Shown here piece by piece: positions 14,630 through 23,116 of a stretch of DNA of 28,112 nt (positions within the stretch are counted from its first letter, which is position 1; each line of letters begins with the position of its first letter). Source of the DNA: CAZJHX01 sp964545715 (GTDB taxonomy: Bacteria; Myxococcota_A; UBA9042; GCA-2863065); assembly GCA_964545715.1 (NCBI GenBank), contig CAZJHX010000142.1, positions 1 to 28,112 on the forward strand, read 5' to 3'. The notes under the pieces were generated by a model, which saw nothing but the letters and a program-made list of their open reading frames with translations, was not told the DNA's origin and did not search any database. The translations under genes and the position numbers were made by a program.

Positions 14630-15868
14630 GTGGCCGACCAACCCAAGCAAGGGCGCAACTACGAGGACCTCAAGGCTAAGCTCGGCCTCAAGAAGACGGG
14701 TCCCGACGCCGCCGACAACATAGAGGGTGGCGCGGAAGGCGCCATCGGCGAGCCGCCCTCGGAACGCACGCCTGCAGCCGGATTTGATCTCGGGCTGGAG
14801 CGCGGCGGGGCCGTTATGGACTCCGCGGTCATCGACGTGGACAAGGCTGCAAACCTCATCACGGAGGGCGGCAGTGACCTGACGGTGAAGAAGAGTCCGG
14901 GCATGCGCATCCTGATGATCGGCATTCTGCTGGTCTCGCTGGGCGCCGCGTTCGGGGTCGGCTACGCCGTGCAGGGCACCCAGTACGATCGTTTGATTGA
15001 GGAGCGTCAGACCGAGGACGCAACCACGCTGCGCGCGGCCGTCACCGGGGCCAAGACCCTCAAGACCGGCGATCCGCTGACCAAGACCGTCGATGACTTC
15101 GTCGCGGTGGTGAACCAGGTCGACAAGAAGGTTCAGCAGGTCCTCAAAGCCAAGGACCTGACGCCGCGTCTGCTCAGCTCCGTCGAGGCTCAGCTGCGCC
15201 AGCTGCATAAGGCGTCCGCCACATACGCCGCGACGGGACCGTTCATGGATCCCAAGTCCGCCATCGCCAAGGCGGTGTTCAACGGCGAGGCCATCAAGAA
15301 GATTCTCGAGTACGACGCGCTGCTGAAGAACCTGTATTACGCGTCGCTTGCGATGGCCTCTGAAGATGCGATCTTCGAGGAGTTCAAGGCTGCGGCCAAC
15401 GTGGACAACATCAAGCCGGCGTCCAAGGTGCGCGCCTGGCGCTGGGCGACGGTCAAAGACAAGAACGAGCGCCCCACGGGGTATCTGGTCGGTGTCGACC
15501 TGATGACCAACCCGGACGGCACGCGCAAGTTTCGCAAGCAGCCGATCGAGGTGCCGCCGGGCCGCAAGCTGCCGCCGGGTGCGCCGACGTTCCGGTGGCA
15601 GACGCAGGTCAAGTACGACAATCCCAAGCAGGTCGGTGGCGCCGCGGACGGCTGGGTGGATACGGACATCGTGGTTACCTGGGATCTGCGGGACGACATC
15701 GGTGCGGCGACCAAAGAGCAGGTCACGCAGCACCACGAGCTGTACAAGATCATGTTGCTTCGTCGCCTCTTTGCCCGCGTCGCCGCGTTGAAGGCTGCCG
15801 CCGATCCCATGCTGCCGGCGCGCAACGCCATCATCGAGAAGCTCAGCAAGCTGGCCCACGACGAGTAG
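14630..15868 (+). CDS. Single-span membrane protein of unknown function
   Basis: A 412-residue protein. Residues 1-90 are polar and probably disordered in the cytoplasm, with a Lys-rich start (QGRNYEDLKAKLGLKK). Residues about 93-114 form one membrane span (MRILMIGILLVSLGAAFGVG). The rest, about 300 residues, should be periplasmic, first helical (about 118-260) and then a beta-rich part with a Pro/Lys-rich loop (VPPGRKLPPGAP) and a helical tail. GTG 14630 is well supported by AGGAG seven bases upstream. There is no Cys and no recognised domain. It is followed after 40 bases by the amidinohydrolase, possibly cotranscribed. An inner-membrane anchored envelope protein is the safest description. 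Confidence 0.82.
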   Translation: MADQPKQGRNYEDLKAKLGLKKTGPDAADNIEGGAEGAIGEPPSERTPAAGFDLGLERGGAVMDSAVIDVDKAANLITEGGSDLTVKKSPGMRILMIGILLVSLGAAFGVGYAVQGTQYDRLIEERQTEDATTLRAAVTGAKTLKTGDPLTKTVDDFVAVVNQVDKKVQQVLKAKDLTPRLLSSVEAQLRQLHKASATYAATGPFMDPKSAIAKAVFNGEAIKKILEYDALLKNLYYASLAMASEDAIFEEFKAAANVDNIKPASKVRAWRWATVKDKNERPTGYLVGVDLMTNPDGTRKFRKQPIEVPPGRKLPPGAPTFRWQTQVKYDNPKQVGGAADGWVDTDIVVTWDLRDDIGAATKEQVTQHHELYKIMLLRRLFARVAALKAAADPMLPARNAIIEKLSKLAHDE

Positions 15869-15908
15869 CGGCCCGCCACTTCCCTGGCTGCCCCTGAAGC
15901 AGGCGCTT

Positions 15909-16739
15909 TTGCGCGCGCCGTCCGTTGAGGTTGCGACCGAGGCCGCAGTTGCCCGCTGGGGCTACCAGCGTGCCCGTGACTTGAGCGTGGCCCGAGAGCA
16001 ACACGCGGCGTTTGCGGCTCACCTGCGGTCTGAGGGGGCCGAGATCTTTCTGCATGAAGAGCCGCTGCCCGACTGCGCGGACGCGTGCTACGCCTGCGAT
16101 CCGGCGCTGATGGTGCCGGGCGGCGCGGTTGTGCTGCGCATGGGCAAGCCGGAGCGCCAGCCCGAGAGCGCCGGCATGGAGGCTGCTCTGTCACGCCTTG
16201 GCGTCCCGATCGTGGGCCGCATCGAGGCACCGGGGGTGGTCGAGGGGGGCGACTGCATCTGGCTGGACGAGACCACGCTGGCGGTCGGCGAGGGCTATCG
16301 GACCAACGCCGAGGGCATCGCTCAGCTGCGAGCGCTGCTGCCGACGTGCCTGGTGCTCGAGATCCAGCTGCCCTATGTAAACGGGCCGGCCGAGTGCATG
16401 CACCTGCAGTCGCTGTTCTCATTCGTAGACGAGGACAAGGCCGTCATCTACCTGAGCATTACGCCCGTACGCCTGGTGAAGGCGCTGGAGGCGCGCGGGG
16501 TGTCGTTTTTATCGCTGCCGCCCGAAGAGTTCGACACGCTGGGCACCAACATTCTGTGCACGGCGCCGGGGCGCGTAGTGATCGGGGCGGGCAATCCACG
16601 GACGGTCGCCCTGATGCGGGCTGCCGGGGTTCACGTGACCGAGGTGCGGGCCGATGATCTGATGTGGGTGGGCACGGGCGGCCCAACCTGCCTCACGTTT
16701 CCCCTGCTTCGGGGGCCGGGCGATACGGCGAGCGGTTGA
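15909..16739 (+). CDS. Dimethylargininase/amidinotransferase-family hydrolase
   Basis: A member of the guanidine-modifying (pentein) superfamily, which act on arginine-like substrates through a Cys. It shows DPALMVPGGAVVLRMGKPER (about 64-83), EGGDCIW with the substrate-binding acidic pair (112-118), His165 in CMHLQSLFSFVD and Cys261 in GGPTCLTFPL, so the Glu/His/Cys set is complete. It most resembles dimethylarginine dimethylaminohydrolase (DDAH) or a short arginine deiminase; the choice cannot be made by eye. The annotated start is TTG 15909. The family usually begins with a KxALVR-like strand, here LKQALLRAPS from CTG 15894, so the true start may be slightly upstream; no Shine-Dalgarno site settles it. 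The 3' end overlaps the convergent prsW gene by 47 bases. Confidence 0.85.
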   Translation: MRAPSVEVATEAAVARWGYQRARDLSVAREQHAAFAAHLRSEGAEIFLHEEPLPDCADACYACDPALMVPGGAVVLRMGKPERQPESAGMEAALSRLGVPIVGRIEAPGVVEGGDCIWLDETTLAVGEGYRTNAEGIAQLRALLPTCLVLEIQLPYVNGPAECMHLQSLFSFVDEDKAVIYLSITPVRLVKALEARGVSFLSLPPEEFDTLGTNILCTAPGRVVIGAGNPRTVALMRAAGVHVTEVRADDLMWVGTGGPTCLTFPLLRGPGDTASG

Positions 16740-17397
16740 GCAGCTGCCGGATCGAGACGCTGACCCACAGCCACAGCACCACGACCAGCGGCCCCACGTA
16801 GAGGTTTGAGACCTCCTCTGAGAAGAGGATGTAGTCGTATAGGCCGTGGAACACGATGCCGAGCGCCAGCCCTTTGATCAGCAGTCGCGGTCCCCGGTTT
16901 TCGTAGTACGCGAGCCCCGCCGCGACGCCCCAGAAGGACGAGAAGAGCACGTGATTGAAGGGCAGGGTGATCGCGCGCGCCCACACCGCCTCGTCGAACT
17001 CGATCATGAAGTACCAGTTCTCGATGGTGGCGAAGCCCAGCGCCGCCGCCGCCGCGTAGACCACGCCGTCCACAGGCTCGTCAAAGTCCACGTGCTTGCG
17101 ATCGACGAACCACCAGAAGACCAGAAACTTGGAGAGCTCTTCGATCAGGGCGATGGCGAACACCGCGTAAATCAGCTTCTTGAAGTCCGGGACCAGGTCG
17201 ATGTCGGTGAGATCGGCGTAGAAGTTCGTGCGCTCGATCAGGTCGAACAGCAGCAGTGACAGCGGCCCGGCCAGCATGCCGCCGCCATACACTGCCAGGA
17301 CCAGATGCAGCGGCTCGCGCTCGTACTCATCGCGGATGTAGAAGTAGCCCAGAAAGGCCAGCGACGGCGCGAAGCACGCGACGAAGATGATGCCCAT
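16693..17397 (-). CDS. PrsW-family intramembrane metalloprotease
   Basis: A 234-residue protein with about seven to eight membrane spans and the PrsW motifs in order: EELSKF (86-91), EPVDGVVYAAAAALGFATIEN (107-127), FNHVLFSSFWG with His149 and FHGLYDY with His184. All expected Glu and His residues are present. PrsW proteases cut anti-sigma factors or other membrane substrates; none is encoded next to it. The ATG at 17397 is directly after the TAG of the preceding PLP-enzyme gene (no gap), so translation is probably coupled. The end overlaps the amidinohydrolase gene on the other strand. Confidence 0.9.
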   Translation of the reverse strand: MGIIFVACFAPSLAFLGYFYIRDEYEREPLHLVLAVYGGGMLAGPLSLLLFDLIERTNFYADLTDIDLVPDFKKLIYAVFAIALIEELSKFLVFWWFVDRKHVDFDEPVDGVVYAAAAALGFATIENWYFMIEFDEAVWARAITLPFNHVLFSSFWGVAAGLAYYENRGPRLLIKGLALGIVFHGLYDYILFSEEVSNLYVGPLVVVLWLWVSVSIRQLLNRSPYRPAPEAGET

Positions 17398-18324
17398 CTA
17401 GGCGAGAAGTCCGAAGATGCCGCCGGTGTGGATGAACAGCGGGTTGTCGCCAAACGGGTGTCCGGGGCGCATCAGCGCTCGAAAGGCCTTGCCCGTATAG
17501 ACCGGGTCCAAAAAGAGGCCGGTGCCCTGCGCGACGGCGGCGATGTCCGCGAGCTCTTCAGGTGTGGACAGCGCGTAGCCGCGGCCCATGAAGCCCTCGA
17601 CGATGTTGAAGTCGCCGGCTTTCAGGCGCGGCAGGTCCGGCCAGCGATCGGAGACGTTGTGGCTGATGCGGGCCGCGATGCCTTGAAATGTGGGCGCATC
17701 GTCGCACACGCAGACGCCGTACGCGGGGATGTCCAGCCCGCGGCGCCTCAAGCCGATCGCCAGCCCCGCGATGGTGCCGCCGCTGCCGGTCGCGCAAACG
17801 ACGGCGGACGGCGGACTGGACCACTGCTCGGCCAGCTCGTCGACGGCGCGGATGTAGCCCCAGGCGCCCAGCGCGTTGCTGCCGCCCTCGGGGATGACGT
17901 AGTCCTTGGGGCCGGCCGCGCCCTCCATGATGGCGTTGCGGTCCAGGTACTGCGCCCGGGTGATGAAGCGGACCTCGGCGCCGACGAGTCGGTTCAGCGC
18001 CAGGTTGCCGGTCCAGGGGGCGTCGGCGGCCGGGGGATCATCGCTGCGGAGGAACAGCAGGGACTTCAGGCCGAGCTGCGCCGCCGCGACCGCCGTGGCG
18101 CGACAGTGGTTGCTTTGAATCCCGCCGCACGTAAGCACTCGGCGCGCACCGCGGGCCTGGGCGTCCGCCAGCAGATACTCCAGCTTGCGGATCTTGTTGC
18201 CGCTCAGCGCCACGCCCGTCAGGTCGTCACGCTTGATGTGTAGGCGTCCGGCGCCGGGTGCATCCACCGCTATCAGGGGTGTGGGCAACCGCGCCAGAGC
18301 GAGCCGCTCCGGTTCGATCGACAT
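17398..18324 (-). CDS. D-cysteine desulfhydrase / ACC deaminase family PLP enzyme
   Basis: A 308-residue fold-type II PLP enzyme. SGNKIRKLEYLLADA carries the PLP Lys (K44); CGGIQSNHCRATA has the Ser-Asn-His that stack on the cofactor; PEGGSNALGAWGY and ATGSGGTIAGL hold the phosphate. LDPVYTGKA follows near the end. The family breaks D-cysteine to pyruvate, H2S and ammonia, or opens aminocyclopropane carboxylate. D-cysteine desulfhydrase is more likely on general grounds, but the deciding residues cannot be judged here. The start reads GTG-ATG after AAGGG; I use ATG 18324. It is divergent from hisS (23 bases apart) and abuts prsW. Confidence 0.87.
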   Translation of the reverse strand: MSIEPERLALARLPTPLIAVDAPGAGRLHIKRDDLTGVALSGNKIRKLEYLLADAQARGARRVLTCGGIQSNHCRATAVAAAQLGLKSLLFLRSDDPPAADAPWTGNLALNRLVGAEVRFITRAQYLDRNAIMEGAAGPKDYVIPEGGSNALGAWGYIRAVDELAEQWSSPPSAVVCATGSGGTIAGLAIGLRRRGLDIPAYGVCVCDDAPTFQGIAARISHNVSDRWPDLPRLKAGDFNIVEGFMGRGYALSTPEELADIAAVAQGTGLFLDPVYTGKAFRALMRPGHPFGDNPLFIHTGGIFGLLA

Positions 18325-18347
18325 CACCCTTTATGGTAGATGGGGGC

Positions 18348-19652
18348 ATGAGTCGGGTCCAGCCGAGGGTGCTAAAGGGGTTTCGGGACTATCTCCCGGA
18401 CGTGATGACGAAGCGGGAGTCCATGCTCCGCCGCGTCGCCGATGTCTTCAACAGCTTCGGCTTCGCGCCCATCGCGACGCCGGCGCTCGAGTACTCCGAG
18501 ATCCTGCTCGGCAAGTACGGAACCGAGGGTGACAAGCTGCTGTATCGCTTTGCCGACAACGGCGAGCGGGACGTCAGCCTGCGCTACGACCTGACCGTGC
18601 CGCTGGCGCGGGTCATGGGACAGCACACCGAGCTCTCCAAGCCCTTCCGCCGATACCAGATCGCGCCGGTCTGGCGCGCGGAGAAGCCGGGGCGCGGGCG
18701 CTTTCGGGAGTTTGTCCAGTGCGACGTGGACATCGTCGGCTCGGACAACCTGCTGGCGGACTTCGAGTGCGTCCAGGTCGGCGTGGCGGTGCTCAAGGCG
18801 CTGGGCGTGAGCGACTTCACCATGCAGATCAACGACCGGCGCATCCTGGACGGGCTGATGGAGCGGCTGGGCATCTCCGGGGCGTCGCAGAAGATGGAGG
18901 TGCTGCGCAGCACCGACAAGCTGCCCAAGATCGGCTGGGACGGCGTCGTCAAAGAGCTGCAGGGCAAGCTGGAGCTCAGCGACACCCAGCTGGCCGCGCT
19001 GCACACCTTCATGCACGGCACGCTGGACGACATCGACGCGTCGGTGGCGGACATGGACATCGCCGGTCCCGGCATCGAGTGCCTGAACACCCTGCTGGGG
19101 TGGGCCGAGGAGCTCGGCATTCGGGAGCACCTGGCCATCGACCTGAGCATCGCGCGCGGCCTGGACTACTACACGTCCACCATCTACGAGACGTTTCTGG
19201 GCGCGTTGCCCGGGTTTGGCTCCGTGATGAGCGGCGGGCGATACGACGACCTGCTGTCCATGTTCTCCAAAAAGTCGATGCCGGCGGTGGGCATCAGCCT
19301 GGGCGTCGATCGGCTTCTCGCGGGCCTCATCGAGTTGGAGCTGGCCGGTGACGGCGGCGCCGCTGCGCAGGTGTTCGTCCTGGGCTTCGAAGACGCGACG
19401 GCAGGGGCCGCTCAGCGGGTGGCGGCGGCGTTGCGCGCAGACGGCCTGTCCGCGCAGCTGCACCTGAAACCCGGCCAGAACATGGGCAAGCAGTTCAAGG
19501 CCGCCGGCAAGAGCGGCGCGGCCGTGGTTGTGGTGCTTGGCGCGGACGAAATCGCCTCCGGTGAGGCCACTATCAAGCACCTCGCCTCCCGCGAGCAGGT
19601 GCGTGTTCCGCAGGCGGACGCGGCGGCCGCAGTGCGGAAGTTGCTGGGCTGA
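18348..19652 (+). CDS. hisS: Histidyl-tRNA synthetase
   Basis: A 434-residue class II aminoacyl-tRNA synthetase that charges tRNA-His with histidine. It has an RxLKGFRDYLP start, motif 2 around FRRYQIAPVWRAEKPGRGR (100-118), the histidine-specific RGLDYYTSTIYE (270-281), GGRYDDLL (297-304), motif 3 AVGISLGVDRL (313-323) and a C-terminal anticodon-binding domain. Length is normal. ATG 18348 is preferred: family members start just before the LKGFRDY segment and a GGGGG run lies just upstream. An in-frame ATG at 18333 is possible. TATGGT at 18332-18337 could be a -10 box, giving a very short leader. Confidence 0.96.
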   Translation: MSRVQPRVLKGFRDYLPDVMTKRESMLRRVADVFNSFGFAPIATPALEYSEILLGKYGTEGDKLLYRFADNGERDVSLRYDLTVPLARVMGQHTELSKPFRRYQIAPVWRAEKPGRGRFREFVQCDVDIVGSDNLLADFECVQVGVAVLKALGVSDFTMQINDRRILDGLMERLGISGASQKMEVLRSTDKLPKIGWDGVVKELQGKLELSDTQLAALHTFMHGTLDDIDASVADMDIAGPGIECLNTLLGWAEELGIREHLAIDLSIARGLDYYTSTIYETFLGALPGFGSVMSGGRYDDLLSMFSKKSMPAVGISLGVDRLLAGLIELELAGDGGAAAQVFVLGFEDATAGAAQRVAAALRADGLSAQLHLKPGQNMGKQFKAAGKSGAAVVVVLGADEIASGEATIKHLASREQVRVPQADAAAAVRKLLG

Positions 19653-19730
19653 ATCCGCCACAGGGCTACAGTCTCAAACAGAACGGGACGATTTCGACCA
19701 TGAAGCCGGTTATCATGGGACGAACCGTTA

Positions 19731-20795
19731 ATGCTGCGCCTGCTCACAATCTCCATTCTGCTCAGCGCCCTGGCCACCGGGTGCGGCACCACCACGCCCA
19801 CCCAGGTCGTGGAGCTGGACCCGTTGGTGTTGCACGCCAACGGTGGCCGCGTTCGCGCGGTGGAGCCCCGCAGCCTGTTCAAAGAGGCCTCCGCTGACTA
19901 TCAGCACGGTCGCGACGCCTCGGCCGCCCGCAAGTTTCAGGAGGTGGCCAAGCTCTTTCCGCAGACAAACTACGCTCCGCACGCGCTGTTCAACGCCGGG
20001 CTGGCCTACCAGCGCATGGCCCAGTGGACCGAGGCGCTGGACGTGTTCGAGCGCTCGGAGGCCCGGCTCAACACGGAAGAGGACCGCTGGGACTCTCGGT
20101 TTCAGCAGGTGATCTGCCTGGAGAAGCTGGAGCGCGACGCCGAGGTCGCCAAGCTGGCGCCTCGGGTGCTGACGCGGTCCAAGCTGACCGTCGTGCAGCG
20201 CATCGAGACGCGCGCGCGGCTCGGCATTGCCCAATACAAGCTCGGCCGGCTCGCACGCGCCGAGCACCAATTCAAGAAGCTGCTGGAGGACTATCGCCAG
20301 AACACCGGCGTGCCGCTGCTAAAGGGCAACGCGTACGTCTCACGGGCGCAATACCTCATCGGCGAGATCTATCGGGGGCTGTTTGCCAGCATCAAGTTTC
20401 GGCTGCCGGTCGAGACGATGAAGCGTGACCTCACCGACAAATCGAGCTTCTTCCTCAAAGGCCAGAGCGCCTACCTGCGCTGTATTCGCCTGTCTAACAG
20501 GTATTGGTCCGTGGCTGCGGGCTACAAGCTCGGCCGGCTGTATCAGGACTTTTACGACGACATGATGGCTGCCGAGGTGCCGCCGGAGCTGGATGCCGAC
20601 GATCGCGTCGTCTACTTCAAGGAGCTCAAGAAGCACATCAAGCCACTGGTCGTCCGCGCGATCGAGGTCTACGAGCGCAACCTGGGCATGAGCGACCGGC
20701 TTGGCGCGGGCAAAGAGTGGGCGGACAAGACGCAGGCCAGCCTTGAGCAGATGCGCACGATCCTGCGCACGGAGTTCAGCGACGAGCCCGAGTAG
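19731..20795 (+). CDS. TPR-repeat lipoprotein
   Basis: A 354-residue protein with a lipoprotein signal ending LATGC (Cys18), followed by helical TPR-like units. These include LFKEASADYQHGRDASAARKF, ALFNAGLAYQRMAQWTEALDVF, ARLGIAQYKLGRLARAEHQF and a longer helical C-terminal half. The layout recalls YbgF/BamD-like envelope scaffolds, but no specific family is certain. It begins 78 bases after hisS. GGGACG lies a little upstream of ATG 19731 as a fair Shine-Dalgarno site. The last 20 bases overlap the end of the convergent gene. It probably acts as a protein-protein scaffold at a membrane facing the periplasm. Confidence 0.85.
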   Translation: MLRLLTISILLSALATGCGTTTPTQVVELDPLVLHANGGRVRAVEPRSLFKEASADYQHGRDASAARKFQEVAKLFPQTNYAPHALFNAGLAYQRMAQWTEALDVFERSEARLNTEEDRWDSRFQQVICLEKLERDAEVAKLAPRVLTRSKLTVVQRIETRARLGIAQYKLGRLARAEHQFKKLLEDYRQNTGVPLLKGNAYVSRAQYLIGEIYRGLFASIKFRLPVETMKRDLTDKSSFFLKGQSAYLRCIRLSNRYWSVAAGYKLGRLYQDFYDDMMAAEVPPELDADDRVVYFKELKKHIKPLVVRAIEVYERNLGMSDRLGAGKEWADKTQASLEQMRTILRTEFSDEPE

Positions 20796-21990
20796 GTCTC
20801 CTTACCAGGATTCCAACCAACAGCAATAGGATGGCCGCGGCCCACGGTGTCTTGGCCGGACCACGTCCGCTGCGACAATCACAGGAGCCGGGATCTTCGG
20901 GCGGCTCGACCGCCGGCTGCTCCACAACAGTGGGCTCGTCGGCCGCGTCGTCCTCGCCGTCCGGCTTCGGGGTGAGCACGAGCCCGGCGTCGGTCAGAAA
21001 GTCCAGCCAGTCGACCTCGCAGCTGAGTGCGTCCTCCTCCTCCAGCCCGTCGTAGCTTGGCTTCTCCAGGTCCGCCAGCGCGAACAGCGGCTTGGCGCCA
21101 AACGCGCCGGCCTCATCGACCTTGAGCAGGTCCGGCAGCACGCAGGCGTACAGCGTGTCGTCGGCCGTGCCCAGGCAGGTGATCCGGTTGGTCACGTCCA
21201 GGGTGCTGATCGCGCCCTCGAACAGCACGGACAGGTTGCGGTCCACCGTGAGAAAGGTGCGCCCGTGCGCGACGACCGGCCCATGCATCGGGTCCTCGGA
21301 CCGCGCCAGCTCAGTCAGCGTGTCGTCGTCCTCGACCTTGAAGAGCACGTACTCGAGGCTGGCCTGGGTGCGCACGTACAAGCCGTCGCTTGTGGGCCGC
21401 AGCGCGACGGTCCCCTCGACGGGTGTGGTGATCGTGCGCGACGCTCCGAGCACGCCGTCCGTGCCCAGCTGGGTCAGGGTGAGCGCGCTGTCCTCGACAA
21501 ACGCCAACAGCAGCCCGTCCTTGTAGGTTGCCATGGCCCGGATCACTTGAGCGGCGGCGTGGAGTTTTGTGGCGTCGCCGTCCGGGTCCAGACGCCAGAC
21601 CGATGAGCTGTTGGAGAAGCCGGTCAGGGCGAACGTGTCATCGCCCACGCTCTTGAGTGACCGCACGGTCAGCGCGCTGAGCTTGTCGGCGTCGGTCAGT
21701 GTGGTGGTCAGGTCGCTCTTGAGCCGAACGAGACCCTTGTTGGCCGCGATGACGACGGTGGCGTCGCCGATCGACTGCATGAGCGGGGTATCCGGACCGC
21801 CCCAGCGCGACTTGCAGACGTATTGCCAGCCGGCGTCCGTGCGGGCGGCCGCTCCTACGGGCATCTTGACCAGGCGGGGGCCGTGGCCGTCGTAGTCAGC
21901 CAGGCCGACCGCCGCGGGTACGGGCCCGTGAGCTGTTGCATGGGGTGCGCAGATCGTCAGCGCCAGCACAACAGCCGTGAGGCGGGTCAA
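20776..21990 (-). CDS. Surface protein with MYXO-CTERM-like sorting tail
   Basis: A 404-residue protein with a signal peptide (1 to about 20, ATAHG). A beta-rich body of repeated strand-turn units (about 40-330) follows, probably a propeller-like fold, then a Glu/Pro/Asp-rich linker. The tail has CDC (370-372), a hydrophobic span (about 383-396) and RRPTRARR. This Cys motif, span and Arg cluster is the three-part plan of MYXO-CTERM sorting signals, processed by intramembrane proteases and linked to the cell surface in myxobacteria. The TTG start at 21990 overlaps the stop of the 86-aa gene (TTGA) and has GGAGG upstream, so translation is coupled. The tail is not an exact match to the model, so I call it MYXO-CTERM-like. 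Confidence 0.82.
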   Translation of the reverse strand: MTRLTAVVLALTICAPHATAHGPVPAAVGLADYDGHGPRLVKMPVGAAARTDAGWQYVCKSRWGGPDTPLMQSIGDATVVIAANKGLVRLKSDLTTTLTDADKLSALTVRSLKSVGDDTFALTGFSNSSSVWRLDPDGDATKLHAAAQVIRAMATYKDGLLLAFVEDSALTLTQLGTDGVLGASRTITTPVEGTVALRPTSDGLYVRTQASLEYVLFKVEDDDTLTELARSEDPMHGPVVAHGRTFLTVDRNLSVLFEGAISTLDVTNRITCLGTADDTLYACVLPDLLKVDEAGAFGAKPLFALADLEKPSYDGLEEEDALSCEVDWLDFLTDAGLVLTPKPDGEDDAADEPTVVEQPAVEPPEDPGSCDCRSGRGPAKTPWAAAILLLLVGILVRRPTRARR

Positions 21991-22247
21991 GGCGCTTTGC
22001 CTCCGGAGTCGCTGCCGTCGGTGCCGCCCGGAAATCGCAGGAGCCGCAGCTGGCCCTCACTGTCGCGCTCTCGGAAGACCTCGATCTCCTTCACGTTGGC
22101 CAGGTTCACGTACAGCGTGGGCTCGGGCTCGTGCTCCATGCGCAGGGCGATGAACCCGTTGTCGACGCCTTCCATCACCCCGATAACCAAGTTGTCCTCG
22201 TCGTCATACTGGATGATCCAGATCTTTTTGCCGGTCAACCGCTTCAA
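21987..22247 (-). CDS. 86-aa barrel-like protein, unknown function
   Basis: A small protein starting MKRLTGKKIWIIQYDDEDN. The order of strands, GKKIWIIQYDD, NLVIGVMEGVDNGFIALRM and LYVNLANVKEIEVFRE, resembles the Sm/LSm or SH3-type small barrel (strand, turn, strand with Gly, then a strand pair before a short acidic end). That is inference from pattern only. After residue 70 it is Gly/Ser/Asp-rich and probably disordered. The TTG start has AGGTGG upstream. Its stop overlaps the TTG of the MYXO-CTERM-like gene by four bases (TTGA), so the two are one operon. An RNA-binding role is possible but untested. Confidence 0.7.
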   Translation of the reverse strand: MKRLTGKKIWIIQYDDEDNLVIGVMEGVDNGFIALRMEHEPEPTLYVNLANVKEIEVFRERDSEGQLRLLRFPGGTDGSDSGGKAP

Positions 22248-22279
22248 CGCGCCACCTCAGTCCCGCCCCTTTGTGTTCC

Positions 22280-22308
22280 GCCACACAAGCGGGCGCATCG
22301 TATATGAT
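22280..22308 (+). promoter_or_regulatory. Probable promoter of map
   Basis: TATGAT (22303-22308, 5/6) with GCCACA 17 bases upstream (22280-22285, 3/6), in the gap between the 86-aa gene and map. CCGC-N7-GCGG (22278-22292) forms a small inverted repeat over the -35 region. Confidence 0.4.
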
Positions 22309-22351
22309 GGGTGTTGGACCATCAAGCACGTTCATGGTAGGGCACACACCC

Positions 22352-23107
22352 GTGATCATCCGAAAAAGTCAGCGTGAAATCGAGAAGATGCAGGCCGCCG
22401 GGCAGGTGGTGGCGGACACTCTGAAGAAAGTGATCGCCATGGTCGAGCCAGGGGTTACGCTGAAGCAGTTGGACCAGATGGCCGAGGCCAATGTGCGCTC
22501 CTACGGGGCAGACCCCACGTTCAAGGGATATCGCGGCTTTCCAGCAACCCTGTGCACATCGGTCAACGAGGAGGTCGTGCACGGCATCCCGAGCGATCGT
22601 CAGCTCAAGAGCGGCGACATCCTCAGCGTCGACTGCGGCGCGACCCTGAACGGCTTCATCGGCGACTCCGCCGTCACCATTCCCGTGGGCGACGTCAGCG
22701 AGGAGATCAAGAAGCTGTTGGCGGTGACCGAGGCCAGCCTGTTTCAGGGCATCGAGGCCGCGGTCGTGGGCAACCGGCTCTTCGACATCAGCGCGGCGAT
22801 CGAGTCGCACGTGCACCCGTTCGGCTACGGCATCGTTCGTGACTACTGCGGTCACGGCGTCGGGCGCCGCCTACACGAGCAGCCGCAGGTGCCCAACTTC
22901 GGCCGGCCGGGCACGGGCCCGCGCATCAAGGCCGGATGGTGCCTGGCGCTGGAGCCGATGGTGAACCTCGGGACGCACGAGGTCGAGACGCTCGAGGACG
23001 GCTGGACCGTCGTGACTGAGGACCGCCGGGCCAGCGCGCACTTCGAGCACAGCATCGCCATTACGGCCAACGGCCCCATCATCCTCACCGATCGTCGCGC
23101 GCTGTAA
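22352..23107 (+). CDS. map: Type I methionine aminopeptidase
   Basis: A 251-residue metal-dependent peptidase that removes the first Met from new proteins. All five metal ligands are visible: D94 and D105 in DCGATLNGFIGD, H168 in GHGVGRRLH, E201 in EPMVN and E232 in FEHSIAIT; H78 in VHGIP also matches. I use GTG 22352, since VIIRKSQREIEKM matches the usual N-terminus and TAGGG lies nine bases upstream. An in-frame ATG at 22334 has no Shine-Dalgarno site. The methyltransferase gene starts ten bases after the stop, so both are probably one operon. Confidence 0.93.
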   Translation: MIIRKSQREIEKMQAAGQVVADTLKKVIAMVEPGVTLKQLDQMAEANVRSYGADPTFKGYRGFPATLCTSVNEEVVHGIPSDRQLKSGDILSVDCGATLNGFIGDSAVTIPVGDVSEEIKKLLAVTEASLFQGIEAAVVGNRLFDISAAIESHVHPFGYGIVRDYCGHGVGRRLHEQPQVPNFGRPGTGPRIKAGWCLALEPMVNLGTHEVETLEDGWTVVTEDRRASAHFEHSIAITANGPIILTDRRAL

Positions 23108-23116
23108 GGGGCGCCT

